DNA from: Paraburkholderia sp.
GTDB lineage: Bacteria; Pseudomonadota; Gammaproteobacteria; Burkholderiales; Burkholderiaceae
Direction of reading: 5' to 3'
NCBI RefSeq assembly: GCF_028283785.1
Contig: NZ_JAPWKB010000001.1
Span: 1-64,000, forward strand
Length of the DNA stretch: 64,000 nt
Part shown: positions 9,267 through 18,834 of the stretch, in pieces
Layout: each line of letters starts with the position of its first letter
Position numbering within the stretch: position 1 is the stretch's first letter
Program-made: the position numbers and the translations under genes
The notes under the pieces: generated by a model
What the model was told of the DNA's origin: nothing
The model's database searches: none
The model's input: only the letters and a program-made list of their open reading frames with translations

Positions 9267-10346
9267 TTAAACCGCTTCCGGATCTGTTTCCCGGTAGTTT
9301 GCCCACACGCGCGGCTTCACCTCAGCCAGCGCCTTCGCGATCGCCGCAATGTGATCCGGCGTGGTTCCGCAACAGCCGCCCGCAATGTTCACCAGTCCGG
9401 CCTGCGCGAACTCCTTCAGCAGACCCGACGTGTCGGCCGGCAACTCGTCGAAGCCGGTATCGCTCATCGGATTCGGCAAACCGGCGTTCGGATAGCACGA
9501 CACATAGGTGTCGCACAGCTTCGCGAGTTCGGCGATATACGGACGCATCAGCGCCGCACCCAACGCGCAGTTCAAACCGAAAGTCAGCGGCTTAGCGTGG
9601 CGCAGCGAGTTCCAGAAAGCTTCGACGGTCTGGCCGGACAGAATGCGGCCCGACGCGTCGGTGACGGTGCCGGAGATCATGATTGGCAGACGTTCGCCGG
9701 TGTCTTCGAACAACTCGTCGAGCGCGAACAGCGCAGCCTTCGCGTTCAACGTGTCGAAGATCGTTTCGACCAGGAACAGATCGACGCCGCCGTCGAGCAG
9801 CGCCTTCGCCTGTTCGTAGTACGCCGTGCGCAATTCGTCGAACGTGACGTTACGTGCGCCCGGATCGTTCACGTCAGGCGAAATGCTCGCCGTTTTCGGC
9901 GTCGGTCCGATCGCGCCTGCGACGAAGCGCGGCTTGTCGGGCGTCGAGAATTTGTCGCACGCGGCACGCGCCAGCTTCGCCGATTCCAGGTTCATCTCGA
10001 TAGCGAGACTTTCCATTCCGTAGTCGGCCTGCGCAACAGTCGTCGCACCGAACGTGTTGGTCTCGAGAATGTCCGCGCCGGCCGCCAGATACTGCTCGTG
10101 AATCTCGGCGATGATCGTGGGTTGGGTGATCGACAGCAGTTCGTTGTTGCCTTTGATATCGCGCGGGTAATCCTTGAAACGGTCGCCGCGATAACCGGCT
10201 TCGTCGAGCTTGTATTGCTGGATCATCGTACCCATCGCGCCATCGAGAATCAGGATGCGCGACTCCAACAGCGCGGGCAAGGCCGCGCCACGCGTATAAG
10301 CCGCTGCGGGTCGGGCAACACTGGCGGTTTTGGCTGGCTGGTTCAT
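9267..10346 (-). CDS. metH: Methionine synthase, homocysteine S-methyltransferase part (split MetH)
   Basis: A 359-residue protein equal to the N-terminal homocysteine-binding domain of MetH. It has the [10 protein letters not shown] opening, the NTFGAT motif, and the zinc-thiolate ligands expected for this family: one Cys in FGLNCALGA and the pair in [11 protein letters not shown]. Together with the 905-residue protein downstream it accounts for a whole MetH (E. coli about 1227 residues). A split metH in two adjacent genes is known in Burkholderia; here the two halves are separated by about 1.8 kb carrying an ATPase and a DUF4276 gene. Confidence 0.95.
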   Translation of the reverse strand: MNQPAKTASVARPAAAYTRGAALPALLESRILILDGAMGTMIQQYKLDEAGYRGDRFKDYPRDIKGNNELLSITQPTIIAEIHEQYLAAGADILETNTFGATTVAQADYGMESLAIEMNLESAKLARAACDKFSTPDKPRFVAGAIGPTPKTASISPDVNDPGARNVTFDELRTAYYEQAKALLDGGVDLFLVETIFDTLNAKAALFALDELFEDTGERLPIMISGTVTDASGRILSGQTVEAFWNSLRHAKPLTFGLNCALGAALMRPYIAELAKLCDTYVSCYPNAGLPNPMSDTGFDELPADTSGLLKEFAQAGLVNIAGGCCGTTPDHIAAIAKALAEVKPRVWANYRETDPEAV

Positions 10347-10387
10347 GGCGGACGGGCGGCGAGCGCCGCTGTTTCGGGAAACCTGTC

Positions 10388-10393
10388 ATTGTA
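10388..10393 (-). promoter_or_regulatory. Candidate -10 element of the metH operon
   Basis: TACAAT on the minus strand, about 40 bases before the metH1 ATG. No convincing -35 hexamer is seen. It would drive metH1, the ATPase/DUF4276 pair and metH2 together. Confidence 0.35.
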
Positions 10394-10523
10394 GCCGCAG
10401 CGGCGCTCTGCCGCCCAAGCCGCGCCGTGCGCGCGGGTGGTATCGATGAAGGCGCAACGGCTGCTACGGACCGCTGACGGAGAAGACTGGAAGTAAAAGA
10501 TGCCGACTGCGTCATTAGACGTA

Positions 10524-10559
10524 AAAAAACCCCGCCGGATGCACCGTGCGGGGTTTTTT
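10524..10559. terminator. Intrinsic terminator after the DUF3567 gene
   Basis: A stem of six G-C pairs extended by six A-T pairs (10524-10535 with 10548-10559) around a 12-base loop, with T-runs on both strands. It lies 34 bases beyond the DUF3567 stop, and also insulates the metH operon promoter from it. Confidence 0.85.
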
Positions 10560-10593
10560 AAAGCGTGTCGCCGCGAAGATCTGGCTTGCGCGC

Positions 10594-10851
10594 TTAGTGC
10601 AGCACCACAGGCTGATGCATCAAGCTGTCGAACTGGCCGAGGAATTCGTCTACTTCGTCCAGCGACGGCTCCTCTTCGATCAACTTTTGCACATGCTCAC
10701 GGAAGCTGGCCGCCATCGCACCGTCGATATAGATCTCACGTTGCATGTTCTTGTCCACGATCTCATAGCCACCTGATTTCATGGCGACGTGACCATCCTG
10801 CGGGGGAAACTCAACGACGCAATAATTGGGGCTGTTGTAGATCATTTGCAT
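10594..10851 (-). CDS. DUF3567 family protein
   Basis: An 85-residue soluble protein starting MQMIYNSPNYCVVEFPP, which matches the small betaproteobacterial DUF3567 family; function unknown. It is acidic in the C-terminal half (FREHVQKLIEEEPSLDEVDEFLGQFDSL) with no signal peptide or membrane span. An AGGAGT-type ribosome-binding site precedes the ATG. It is flanked by its own terminator and a separate upstream gene, so it is probably monocistronic. Confidence 0.85.
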   Translation of the reverse strand: MQMIYNSPNYCVVEFPPQDGHVAMKSGGYEIVDKNMQREIYIDGAMAASFREHVQKLIEEEPSLDEVDEFLGQFDSLMHQPVVLH

Positions 10852-10969
10852 GGCGACACTCCTTATTTCCGTTGGCTCCAGGGCCGGTCTTGGACCTTAC
10901 TTGGAGCGTTTGGTGTGGAATTCAAGGGGTGGGTCCGGACAACGCTCACCAACCTTCCGGACCTGACAG

Positions 10970-11758
10970 TTAGACCCTACTCTCAAGAAACGTTTCCAGC
11001 AATGCAGCGAAGCGATCAGATTGTTCGACAGGCGCCAGATGGGCTGCATCGAGTAACTCGAATTTCGCGCCCTGGATAGCGTCCGCAAGCGTTTGCGTAT
11101 CAGCAGGCGGCGTGCCTGTGTCGTGTTTTCCTGCGACGGCAAGCACCGGCACGTCGATGCGCGAGAGTTGTTCCCGCGCATCGAAATCGCGTAAGGCTTC
11201 GCAAGCCAATGCGTAACCCTGTGACGAAGTGTTGCGCAGGACGTCGCGAACCTGTTCGAGCGCTTCGGGATGCGCGCGCTGGAAATCGGCCGTGAACCAG
11301 CGTGACAACGTCGCCGGAACCATCGACGCAAGGCTGTCGCTGCGGGCCGACGCAGCGCGCTGATCCCATGTCGAACGGGCTTCCGGGCGCGTGCCGGCGG
11401 TGGTGTCGGCGAGCGTCAACGTATCGACGCGCGACGGGAAATCGAGTGCGAACTGTTGGGCGATCATTCCGCCCATCGACATACCGACTACGTGCGTACT
11501 GGGTGCGCCGAGCGCATCGAGCAGCGTGGCGAGATCGCCGGCCAGCTCCTCTACGCGATACGGCTGGCCCGGCACGGCGGTCGATCCGTGACCGCGCACG
11601 TCGTAGCGCAACACCGTGTAGTCGTTGCGAAAATAGCCGGCCAGTTGGTCCCAGACCGACAGATCGCCGCCGAGTTGATGGATGAACGTCAGCCAGGGGC
11701 CGCCGCCTTCGTTGCTGAGAACGTAGCGCGTGTCGAGTCCGTTGATGTTCACTTGCAT
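10970..11758 (-). CDS. pcaD: Alpha/beta hydrolase, 3-oxoadipate enol-lactonase-like
   Basis: A 262-residue alpha/beta-hydrolase. The nucleophile elbow is GMSMGG (Ser in VVGMSMGGMIAQQ), the oxyanion region FIHQLGGDLSVWD precedes it, DVRGHG marks the following loop, and the late AHLAPVEQ supplies the catalytic His. Such proteins hydrolyse 3-oxoadipate enol-lactone in the beta-ketoadipate (protocatechuate) pathway. No other pca genes are nearby, so the substrate assignment is by similarity of motif pattern only. The start is set at the ATG before QVNINGLDTRY with GGAGAC upstream; an 18-codon extension is possible. Confidence 0.8.
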   Translation of the reverse strand: MQVNINGLDTRYVLSNEGGGPWLTFIHQLGGDLSVWDQLAGYFRNDYTVLRYDVRGHGSTAVPGQPYRVEELAGDLATLLDALGAPSTHVVGMSMGGMIAQQFALDFPSRVDTLTLADTTAGTRPEARSTWDQRAASARSDSLASMVPATLSRWFTADFQRAHPEALEQVRDVLRNTSSQGYALACEALRDFDAREQLSRIDVPVLAVAGKHDTGTPPADTQTLADAIQGAKFELLDAAHLAPVEQSDRFAALLETFLESRV

Positions 11759-12049
11759 GCTTGAAGTCTCCGTCAAAGGTGACGCATGGGTCGGTAAAAC
11801 AGAGTAAAGCATCGGGCGGAACTACAACGCGTCACGCGCGAGGCGAGACGAAGCCCGCAAGCAATGGCGCGCAATGCGACGCCTGGCAAGGCGCCGCGTG
11901 GCGTCGAACGATGCAGGCACCATCTGCGTGCACGGGTGATTGGCGTGTAGAACGTACCGGCCGGCGACGCGTGATGCACGCGTCGCTCTGCGTCCGAACC
12001 GCGCGTGGCGCGGAAGTTTCGGTCGCACGCAAAAAAGCCTGGCGATATA
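11759..12049. other. Gene-free spacer upstream of the pcaD-like gene
   Basis: About 290 bases that must hold the pcaD-like promoter. It contains one perfect 9-bp inverted repeat with a 3-base loop (11965-11973 with 11977-11985) but no T-run, so it is not a convincing terminator. No gene is seen. Confidence 0.4.
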
Positions 12050-13366
12050 TCAGGGCGTGTGGGGTGAGGCGGCGGGCGGATTCGCGGTCGCGTCGTTGTT
12101 TGGCGCGGTCGCTGAAGAGTCGTTCGAGGTGGTGTCGTTCGCGTTGCGATCCGATGCGTCGGGCGACGCTGGAATCGAACTCGCGTTTGAATCGCTATCC
12201 GAATCATTGGCGGATGGCGGCGTCGTGTCGTGGCCCGTGTTTGTCGCGGGACTTGCGCCCGGCACATTCAACGGACCTTTCCACACGAGTTGAATCTGCG
12301 TGCCGTTCGGTTCGGTTTGCATGATGCGCACGGGCAACCATCCCAACGACGGCGCGAGCCAAACGTCGATCCGTCGACGGTCGCCGTCGTGACGCGGCAA
12401 ACGCATGAAATGCCGCGCGTTGACGTAACCCTGATCGGTGCGGATATCTTCGTCGCCGATCGTTTCGATCGGCCAGATTTCGCCGCTGTCGTTATCCGCG
12501 ACGAAAAACTGACGCGTGACGCCCGGCTTGTACGCGGCCGGATCGCCGCGCACCAGACTCGCCAGTTGCATCACCATGCTGAAACGATCCTGCGCGCCGT
12601 CGGGCAACGGCAACGTGGTCGGCGTACGCGTAAAGCCGATCTGTTTCGTCGAACGGTTGAAGATTGTCACGTCTTCGCCGCGACGTCCGCGCTTCTCGAT
12701 GTATTGATCCGGCGCGAGACCGAATGCATCGACGCGACCGTGGCTCGAATAGCTGAACGTGCCGACGAAAGGCAACGGCATCGACACGACCATCTCATAC
12801 GACTGGCCGTCGCTGCGCCAGTGGATCGTGCCGGGTGCGTTGCGCACGCCGTTGTAGAACGTGTCGTAACTCAGTTCGCCGGAAGGTGGCACGGCAAACT
12901 TGACGCCCGGTGTCGCCTGCGCTGCATTCGTTGCGACGCCGTTCGCGGCACCCGCGCCAGCAGTTGCGGCGGAAGCGGAAGCGTTCGCCGCGCCGTCGGA
13001 TGCGGCCGTAGCCGGTACCGCCGACGCCGCCGCCAGCTTCGATGCGCCGCTGTGCGTCGCCGTCAAAACGTGTTCGCGCGGTGGATGTCCGGCTGCCGCA
13101 GGTTTGGGCGATGCAGCGGGGGCAGCGGGCGCGGTGGGTTTGCGCTCGATGCGCTCGGGCGTCAGCAGCGAAACCTGCACCGGCACGTGGGTCGTTTCGT
13201 TCGTCTTGAAGCCGTTGCGATTGTGTTGAACCCAGACCGCTGCGATCCCATGCAGCACCATCGCGACGACGAGCGCGCCGATCCAGCGGCCGGTACGCGC
13301 TGGATTGCGTTCGGCAGCGGATGACGTAGTGCGATTGGAGCGGCGAAGAGCGGACAGAAGCGGCAT
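12050..13366 (-). CDS. DUF3108 domain membrane-anchored periplasmic protein
   Basis: A 438-residue protein. An N-terminal membrane anchor lies at about residues 28-47 (WIGALVVAMVLHGIAAVWV), reminiscent of TonB-type anchors, followed by a Pro/Ala-rich linker and a DUF3108 domain from about residue 150 (GELSYDTFYNGVRNAPGTIHWRSDG) to about 365 (IQLVWKGPLNVPG). The last 70 residues are low complexity, rich in Ser, Asp, Asn and Ala. DUF3108 proteins are periplasmic beta-rich proteins of unclear role. It lies downstream of, and in the same direction as, the IclR regulator gene. Confidence 0.85.
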   Translation of the reverse strand: MPLLSALRRSNRTTSSAAERNPARTGRWIGALVVAMVLHGIAAVWVQHNRNGFKTNETTHVPVQVSLLTPERIERKPTAPAAPAASPKPAAAGHPPREHVLTATHSGASKLAAASAVPATAASDGAANASASAATAGAGAANGVATNAAQATPGVKFAVPPSGELSYDTFYNGVRNAPGTIHWRSDGQSYEMVVSMPLPFVGTFSYSSHGRVDAFGLAPDQYIEKRGRRGEDVTIFNRSTKQIGFTRTPTTLPLPDGAQDRFSMVMQLASLVRGDPAAYKPGVTRQFFVADNDSGEIWPIETIGDEDIRTDQGYVNARHFMRLPRHDGDRRRIDVWLAPSLGWLPVRIMQTEPNGTQIQLVWKGPLNVPGASPATNTGHDTTPPSANDSDSDSNASSIPASPDASDRNANDTTSNDSSATAPNNDATANPPAASPHTP

Positions 13367-13503
13367 TCAGACCACGAAGAAAACGGCGCGGAAAAGTAGC
13401 GGAATCCGGTGTGAAGCCGGAACAAAAAGTAAGGCGATGAAACGGCTGACAACCTGAGCGGAAGCGTGCGCCACGCATCGAGAATCGGACCGCACATCAC
13501 CCG

Positions 13504-14379
13504 TCAACGTTCATTCCGACTATACCCCAGCTCATACGACAGCTTCTGCGCGCACTCGCGCAGCGCGACGTCCACATCGCCGCCCCAACGGATATCGAAC
13601 GCGCCTTCATGGCCGAGCGCAATCAGGCCGAAGGCGAGATCGCCGGTCGAGTCGAACACCGGCGTGCAAAACGCATGAATGGTCGGCAGCAGCATGCCTT
13701 CGACGCGTGCCGATTCATGTTCGCGGACGTCGGTCAGCGTGCGCTCGACTTCGTCGATCGTGCGCGGTCCGCTGAGTTGCGAGCCGTGTCGCGTATCCGC
13801 GAGTTCGCGTTCGATCATCGCCGCGGTCTTGCCGCGCGGCAGATAAGCGGCGAACAGCAGGCCGGTCGCCGAGCCGAGCAAGGGCATCACGTCGCCGAGC
13901 TTCAGCGACGCCTTCGCCGGATGACTCGATTCCATCCAGTGAACCACCGTCGGCCCCTGATTGCCCCATACCGCGATCCCGACCGTCAGGTCGAGCCGGT
14001 CGCGCAATTCGGCCAGCGCGATGCGCGCGAGTTTCACCCCGTCGACGCGCGCCAGTCTCGCCAGTCCGAGTTGCAACGCGAAGCCGCCGAGTTCGTAACG
14101 TCCCGACAGCGGATCTTGCGCCACCACGCCGAGCCGCAGAAAACTCACCAGATAGCGATGCGCTTTCGCCGGACTCATGCCGGCGCGCTGCGCGAGATCG
14201 CGCAACATCATCGCGCGGGGTTCGTGCGTCAACACGTCGAGCAGACGAAACCCGACTTCGATCGACTGGATGCCGGAGCGCAGTTTTTCCTCGCCGGCCT
14301 CCGGCGCGTCGTCGTCGGCGGGATCGGGCGATTCGGTCGGATCGGCGCCGGAAAGCGCGCCTGAAGCGGAAGATGGCAT
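13504..14379 (-). CDS. IclR-family transcriptional regulator
   Basis: A 291-residue regulator with an acidic leader of about 35 residues, an N-terminal winged helix-turn-helix (SIEVGFRLLDVLTHEPRAM... MSPAKAHRYLVSFLRLG) and a C-terminal IclR effector domain (from about residue 110, including LPTIHAFCTPVFDSTGDLAFGLIALG). I start at the ATG; a TTG two codons upstream is also possible. It is divergent from a fumarylacetoacetate hydrolase-family gene across a 175-base gap, the usual arrangement for an IclR protein controlling a catabolic gene. Confidence 0.9.
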   Translation of the reverse strand: MPSSASGALSGADPTESPDPADDDAPEAGEEKLRSGIQSIEVGFRLLDVLTHEPRAMMLRDLAQRAGMSPAKAHRYLVSFLRLGVVAQDPLSGRYELGGFALQLGLARLARVDGVKLARIALAELRDRLDLTVGIAVWGNQGPTVVHWMESSHPAKASLKLGDVMPLLGSATGLLFAAYLPRGKTAAMIERELADTRHGSQLSGPRTIDEVERTLTDVREHESARVEGMLLPTIHAFCTPVFDSTGDLAFGLIALGHEGAFDIRWGGDVDVALRECAQKLSYELGYSRNER

Positions 14380-14554
14380 AAGCAAGCCGCGCGCAACGCG
14401 GACGGTAAAAAACGCAGAAAGCGGGTGGGACGCATGACGGAGCCGGCTGTCGCGCGATGCGATGAACGGCGTCCGTTTGGGCTACGTCGATTCACCATCG
14501 TAAAATAGATTCCTTCCATCGTCACTAACACGGCTCACCCCGACTCAACCCGCT

Positions 14555-15541
14555 ATGAAACTTGCCACGCTGAAGGACGGCACGCGCGACGGTCAACTGA
14601 TCGTCGTGTCCCGCGACCTGCACACCGCCGCGATTGCCGATGCGATCGCGCCGACCCTGCAGCGCGCGCTCGACGACTGGGCCTTCTACGCACCGCAACT
14701 GAGCGATCTGTACGAGGCGCTGAATCAGGGGCGCGCGCGCAATACGTTCAACTTCGACGCGAAAGACTGCATGGCGCCGTTGCCGCGTGCGTTTCAATGG
14801 GCCGACGGTTCCGCCTACGTGAATCACGTCGAACTGGTGCGACGCGCGCGTGGCGCCGAGATGCCGCCCGAGTTCTGGACCGATCCGTTGATGTATCAAG
14901 GTGGCAGCGACGACTTCATCGGCGCGAGAGACGATGTGGTGTGCGCGTCCGAAGCATTCGGGATCGACTTCGAAGCGGAAGTCGCGGTGATCACCGCCGA
15001 CGTCGCGATGGGCGTGACGCCCGATCAGGCGTTGAAGAGCGTGCGTCTGGTCACGCTGGTCAACGACGTGTCGTTGCGCAACCTGATCCCCGCCGAACTC
15101 GCGAAGGGTTTCGGCTTCTTCCAGAGCAAGCCGGCGACGTCGTTCGCGCCGGTCGCGGTGACGCCGGACGAACTCGGCGAACACTGGCGCGAAGGCCGCG
15201 TGCATCGTTCGATGCTGGTTCACTGGAACGGCAAGAAGGTCGGCCAGCCCGATGCGGGCACCGACATGGTGTTTCATTTCGGCCAGTTGATCGCGCATGC
15301 CGCGAAGACCCGCAATCTGCGCGCGGGCGCGATCGTCGGTTCGGGCACGGTGTCGAACAAGGACGCCAAGCGCGGCTATTGCTGTATCGCCGAAAAGCGT
15401 TGCCTCGAAACCATCGAGCACGGCGCGCCGCAAACCGAGTTCATGAAGTTCGGCGATACCGTGAAGATCGAGATGCTCGACGATGCGGGCAAGTCGATTT
15501 TCGGCGCAATCGACCAGTCGATCTCACCGCTCGACGCGTAA
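14555..15541 (+). CDS. Fumarylacetoacetate hydrolase family protein
   Basis: A 328-residue protein with the FAH fold: an N-terminal capping part, then the metal-binding core recognisable in DFEAEVAVITADV (the ExE of the acidic cluster), NDVSLRNL, KGFGFFQSKPATSFAPVAV, GSGTVSN and GDTVKIEML. Enzymes of this family cleave C-C bonds in beta-diketo acids or act as isomerases/decarboxylases in aromatic degradation; the true FAH of tyrosine degradation is the closest named type for this length. Its divergent IclR neighbour suggests inducible catabolism. No homogentisate dioxygenase is nearby. Confidence 0.85.
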   Translation: MKLATLKDGTRDGQLIVVSRDLHTAAIADAIAPTLQRALDDWAFYAPQLSDLYEALNQGRARNTFNFDAKDCMAPLPRAFQWADGSAYVNHVELVRRARGAEMPPEFWTDPLMYQGGSDDFIGARDDVVCASEAFGIDFEAEVAVITADVAMGVTPDQALKSVRLVTLVNDVSLRNLIPAELAKGFGFFQSKPATSFAPVAVTPDELGEHWREGRVHRSMLVHWNGKKVGQPDAGTDMVFHFGQLIAHAAKTRNLRAGAIVGSGTVSNKDAKRGYCCIAEKRCLETIEHGAPQTEFMKFGDTVKIEMLDDAGKSIFGAIDQSISPLDA

Positions 15542-15702
15542 TGTTCCGGCTTGCCGACGCTCACGCGGGAGCGCGGCGAAACCTCTGTCGAAAGGGTTTC
15601 GCCGGATAGCCGCGCCAATGCGCGCCGCTACACTGACTGACGCGTGGCGCGGTGAGCGCCGCACCCAAAAAAATCAGGCGGTTCAGGCGTAGGAGACGCG
15701 GC

Positions 15703-16947
15703 ATGCAGCGAGTCAGGGCTAACGGGGCGGTTCAATATTCGCAAAATGAAAACAGCGGCGCGCACGACGTGCCGCCCGCTGGACGGCGGATCGGCACACG
15801 GCGGCGTGCGGTGCAACTGGCCGCGGCGTTGTGCATCGGTTTGCCGGGCATTGCGTTCGCGCAGGTGAAAATCGGCCTGGTGCTGTCGATGACCGGACCG
15901 GCCGCGTCGCTCGGCATTCCGGCGCGCGACACGGTCGCGTTGCTGCCGAAGCAGATCGGTGGCAAGAGCGTCGAATACATCGTCCTCGACGATGCGTCCG
16001 ATACCACGCAAGCCGTGCAAAGCACCAAGAAACTGATCTCCGAAAGTCACGTCGATGCGATCATCGGTTCGTCGATCACGCCGAACTCGCTGGCGATGAT
16101 CGATGTCGTCGCCGAGGGCGAAACGCCGATGATCTCGCTGGCGTCGTCCGCGAAGATCATCGAACCGGTCGACGCGAAACGTCACTGGGTCTTCAAGACG
16201 CCGCAGACCGACGCGATGATGGCGTCGGCGATCGCGGATCACGCAAGCAGCCACAACGTCAAAACGATCGCGTATATCGGCCAGGCCGACGCACTCGGCG
16301 AAACCTTCTATGCGGAAGTCGCGAAGTTCGCGCAGATCCATCACATCAACATGGTCGCGAACGAACGCTTCAACCGCACCGATCCGAGCGTCACGGGTCA
16401 GGTGCTGAAGATTCTCGCGGCCAGGCCGGATGCGGTGGTGGTCGGCGCGGCCGGTACGCCCGCCGCGTTGCCGCCCAAAACGCTGAAGGAACGCGGCTTC
16501 AAAGGCCTGATCTATCACAATCACGGCACCGGCAATAACGACTTCCTGCGCGTGTGCGGCGCGGATTGCAACGGCACGTTCCTGCCCGCGAGTCCGGTGC
16601 TGGTCGCAGCGCAGTTGCCCGCCGATCATCCGGCCAAACGGCTTGCGCTCGATTACATCGCGCGCTTCGAAGCGGCGCGCGGGCCGGGCACCGTGTCGGC
16701 ATTTGGCTCGTACACATGGGACGCGGGCATGTTGCTGTCGAACGCGATTCCGGTTGCACTGAAGGCGGGTCAACCGGGCACGCCCGAATTCCGCCGCGCG
16801 CTGCGCGATGCGCTCGAAGCCACGCACGGTCTCGCGGATACCAACGGCGTCGTCAATATGAGCGCCACCGACCACATCGGACTCGATCAGCGCGCTCGCG
16901 TGATGGTCGAGATCAGCAACGGCAAGTGGCTGTACCAGCCGCGTTGA
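15703..16947 (+). CDS. Periplasmic branched-chain amino acid-type (Liv) binding protein
   Basis: A 414-residue substrate-binding protein of the LivJ/LivK class (periplasmic binding fold type I). The start at 15703 has AGGAGA eight bases upstream and gives a long N-region, an [11 protein letters not shown] hydrophobic stretch and a signal cleavage near AFA-Q; the mature part opens with [17 protein letters not shown], typical of the family. No permease or ATPase gene adjoins it, so it either feeds a transporter encoded elsewhere or acts alone. Neighbours are FAH- and crotonase-family genes, consistent with uptake of an organic acid or aromatic compound, but that is inference. Confidence 0.85.
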   Translation: MQRVRANGAVQYSQNENSGAHDVPPAGRRIGTRRRAVQLAAALCIGLPGIAFAQVKIGLVLSMTGPAASLGIPARDTVALLPKQIGGKSVEYIVLDDASDTTQAVQSTKKLISESHVDAIIGSSITPNSLAMIDVVAEGETPMISLASSAKIIEPVDAKRHWVFKTPQTDAMMASAIADHASSHNVKTIAYIGQADALGETFYAEVAKFAQIHHINMVANERFNRTDPSVTGQVLKILAARPDAVVVGAAGTPAALPPKTLKERGFKGLIYHNHGTGNNDFLRVCGADCNGTFLPASPVLVAAQLPADHPAKRLALDYIARFEAARGPGTVSAFGSYTWDAGMLLSNAIPVALKAGQPGTPEFRRALRDALEATHGLADTNGVVNMSATDHIGLDQRARVMVEISNGKWLYQPR

Positions 16948-17008
16948 TTCGCAACATCCAGCACGCGACACGCGCAGCCGCAACGATGCAGTAACAGGAT
17001 CGAAGCTT

Positions 17009-17884
17009 ATGTCTCAGGAATCGCAGGACAACGCGGCTCGGGCGTCCGGCGCGCACGAAGGCAATCCGGCGTTTTACGCGCGCTACGCCGCGCTGCAATT
17101 GCGGCGTCACCCGCACGGCATTCTCGAAATTGTGATGAACGGCGCGCACGCGAACAAAAGCGGACTCGCCACCGCCGACGAACACATGCACCGCGAACTC
17201 GCCGAAATCTGGCGCGACATCGACCGCGATCCGGAGACGCGCGTCGCGTTGATTCGCGGCGAGGGCAAAGGCTTCTCGGCGGGCGGCGATCTGGGTCTGG
17301 TCGAACAGATGGCCAACGATTTCGACGTGCGCGCGCGGGTCTGGCGCGAGGCGCGCGATCTCGTCTACAACGTGATCAACTGCGGCAAGCCGATCGTCTC
17401 CGCGATGCACGGACCGGCGGTCGGTGCGGGACTCGTCGCGGGTCTGCTCGCCGATATTTCGATCGCGACGAAAACTGCGCGCATCATCGACGGTCATACG
17501 CGACTCGGCGTCGCTGCCGGCGATCACGCGGCGATCGTCTGGCCGTTGCTGTGCGGGATGGCGAAGGCCAAGTATTACCTGCTGCTGTGCGAGCCGGTCA
17601 GCGGCGAGGAAGCCGAGCGGATCGGGCTGGTGTCGCTGGCCGTCGACGAATCCGAGTTGCTGCCCAAGGCGTTCGACGTCGCGCAAAAGCTCGCCAACGG
17701 TTCGCAAACGGCGATCCGCTGGACCAAATACGCGCTGAACAACTGGCTGCGTTCGGCGGGACCGGCGTTCGATACGTCGCTGGCGCTCGAATTCATGGGC
17801 TTTGCCGGACCGGACGTGCGCGAAGGCATCGAGTCGCTGCGCGCGCGCCGTCCGGCGGATTTCAAGGGGCACGATCCGTTTTGA
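17009..17884 (+). CDS. Enoyl-CoA hydratase/isomerase (crotonase) family protein
   Basis: A 291-residue crotonase-fold protein. The oxyanion-hole regions are visible as [16 protein letters not shown] and [21 protein letters not shown], and the D-rich loop [32 protein letters not shown] follows the family pattern. It probably hydrates or isomerises an enoyl-CoA. It starts 61 bases after the Liv-type binding protein gene and may share its transcript. The glutamate pair of classical hydratases is not obvious (GD/HA replaces the second region), so the exact reaction is uncertain. Confidence 0.85.
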   Translation: MSQESQDNAARASGAHEGNPAFYARYAALQLRRHPHGILEIVMNGAHANKSGLATADEHMHRELAEIWRDIDRDPETRVALIRGEGKGFSAGGDLGLVEQMANDFDVRARVWREARDLVYNVINCGKPIVSAMHGPAVGAGLVAGLLADISIATKTARIIDGHTRLGVAAGDHAAIVWPLLCGMAKAKYYLLLCEPVSGEEAERIGLVSLAVDESELLPKAFDVAQKLANGSQTAIRWTKYALNNWLRSAGPAFDTSLALEFMGFAGPDVREGIESLRARRPADFKGHDPF

Positions 17885-17961
17885 CGCAAGTCGACACGGT
17901 ATGATCGGATGGAACAACCGCCGGATCACGCGATCCCATTCCAGTCTGCGAGGAGAACACG

Positions 17962-18834
17962 ATGACCGACAACACGGGTGCAACGCCGCCGTTTCCCGGC
18001 TTTCCGGGCTTTCCGCCGGCCGAAATGCTCGAACGGATGTGGGGCATGATGCGGCTGTCGCCATTTAGCTCGGCGTTTTCGGGTGGACAGGGCGCGGGGC
18101 CGTCGCTGTCGATGATGTCCGACATCATGGCGCCGCTCACCAACGTCGAGGAACTCGACAAGCGCATCACCGACATGCGCGCGGTCGAGCAATGGCTGAA
18201 GCTGAATCTGAACATGCTGCAATCGGCGATTCAGGCGCTCGAAGTGCAGCGTGCGACGCTCGCCACGCTGCGCGCGTTCGGCGCGTTCGCGCAGTCGTCG
18301 ATGTCGCAACCTGCTGCGGCGGCTGCCGCGAAGGCGTCGTCCAAGGCTGAAACACCGCCGCCTTCGCCGTGGGCGGCGATGTTCCCGGCGGCTTCGTCAG
18401 CGGGCACGACGGGCCCGGCGGAAGAAGCGGCGGGATCCGGCGCGGCGCCGGACGACAGCGCGGACACTGCCGCGACGCCGACCTTCGACGCTTCCGTATG
18501 GTGGAATCTGCTGCAAACGCAGTTCAACCAGATCGCGCAGTTCGCGATGGCGCAGCCGGGCGTGGCGGGATCGGCGGCGGCTTCGGCGGAATCGGCGGCT
18601 TCGGCCGCTGACGACGCTAAACCCGGCACGGGATCGGAAGAAACCACCCCGTCCGCAACGTCCGACGCCTATTCCCCCGCCACCGACCGCGAAGTCGAGG
18701 CGCAAATCGCGAAAGCTGCGGCACCGGCTGCGTCGAAACGCGCGCCGTCGGCGAAACGCGCGGCCAGCAGCGGCGCGGGCAGTGCGTCGGGCGCGCGCGG
18801 CACGAAGAAATCACCGTCGGAACGAGAGCGATAA
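17962..18834 (+). CDS. phaM: PhaM-family polyhydroxyalkanoate granule regulatory protein
   Basis: A 290-residue protein with a Gly/Pro/Phe-rich start (PPFPGFPGFPP), a conserved segment AEMLERMWGMMRLSPF and a helical region DKRITDMRAVEQWLKLNLNMLQSAIQALEVQRATLATL, then long Ala/Ser/Pro low-complexity sequence and a basic C-terminal tail (AKRAASS... RGTKKSPSERER). This is the pattern of PhaM, which in Ralstonia activates PHB synthase PhaC and tethers granules to the nucleoid through its basic tail. Assignment rests on recalled N-terminal similarity and the Lys/Arg/Ala tail. It follows the crotonase gene by 77 bases. Confidence 0.8.
   Translation: MTDNTGATPPFPGFPGFPPAEMLERMWGMMRLSPFSSAFSGGQGAGPSLSMMSDIMAPLTNVEELDKRITDMRAVEQWLKLNLNMLQSAIQALEVQRATLATLRAFGAFAQSSMSQPAAAAAAKASSKAETPPPSPWAAMFPAASSAGTTGPAEEAAGSGAAPDDSADTAATPTFDASVWWNLLQTQFNQIAQFAMAQPGVAGSAAASAESAASAADDAKPGTGSEETTPSATSDAYSPATDREVEAQIAKAAAPAASKRAPSAKRAASSGAGSASGARGTKKSPSERER

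Noticed and set aside
10347..10523. Cobalamin riboswitch for the metH operon
   Set aside because: The leader is only about 40 bases and has no B12-box-like sequence.
11965..11985. Perfect 9-bp inverted repeat as terminator
   Set aside because: No T-run on either strand and no gene ending next to it.
15574..15604. 10-bp hairpin after the FAH gene as terminator
   Set aside because: Stem is good but the 11-base loop and lack of T-run make termination doubtful.
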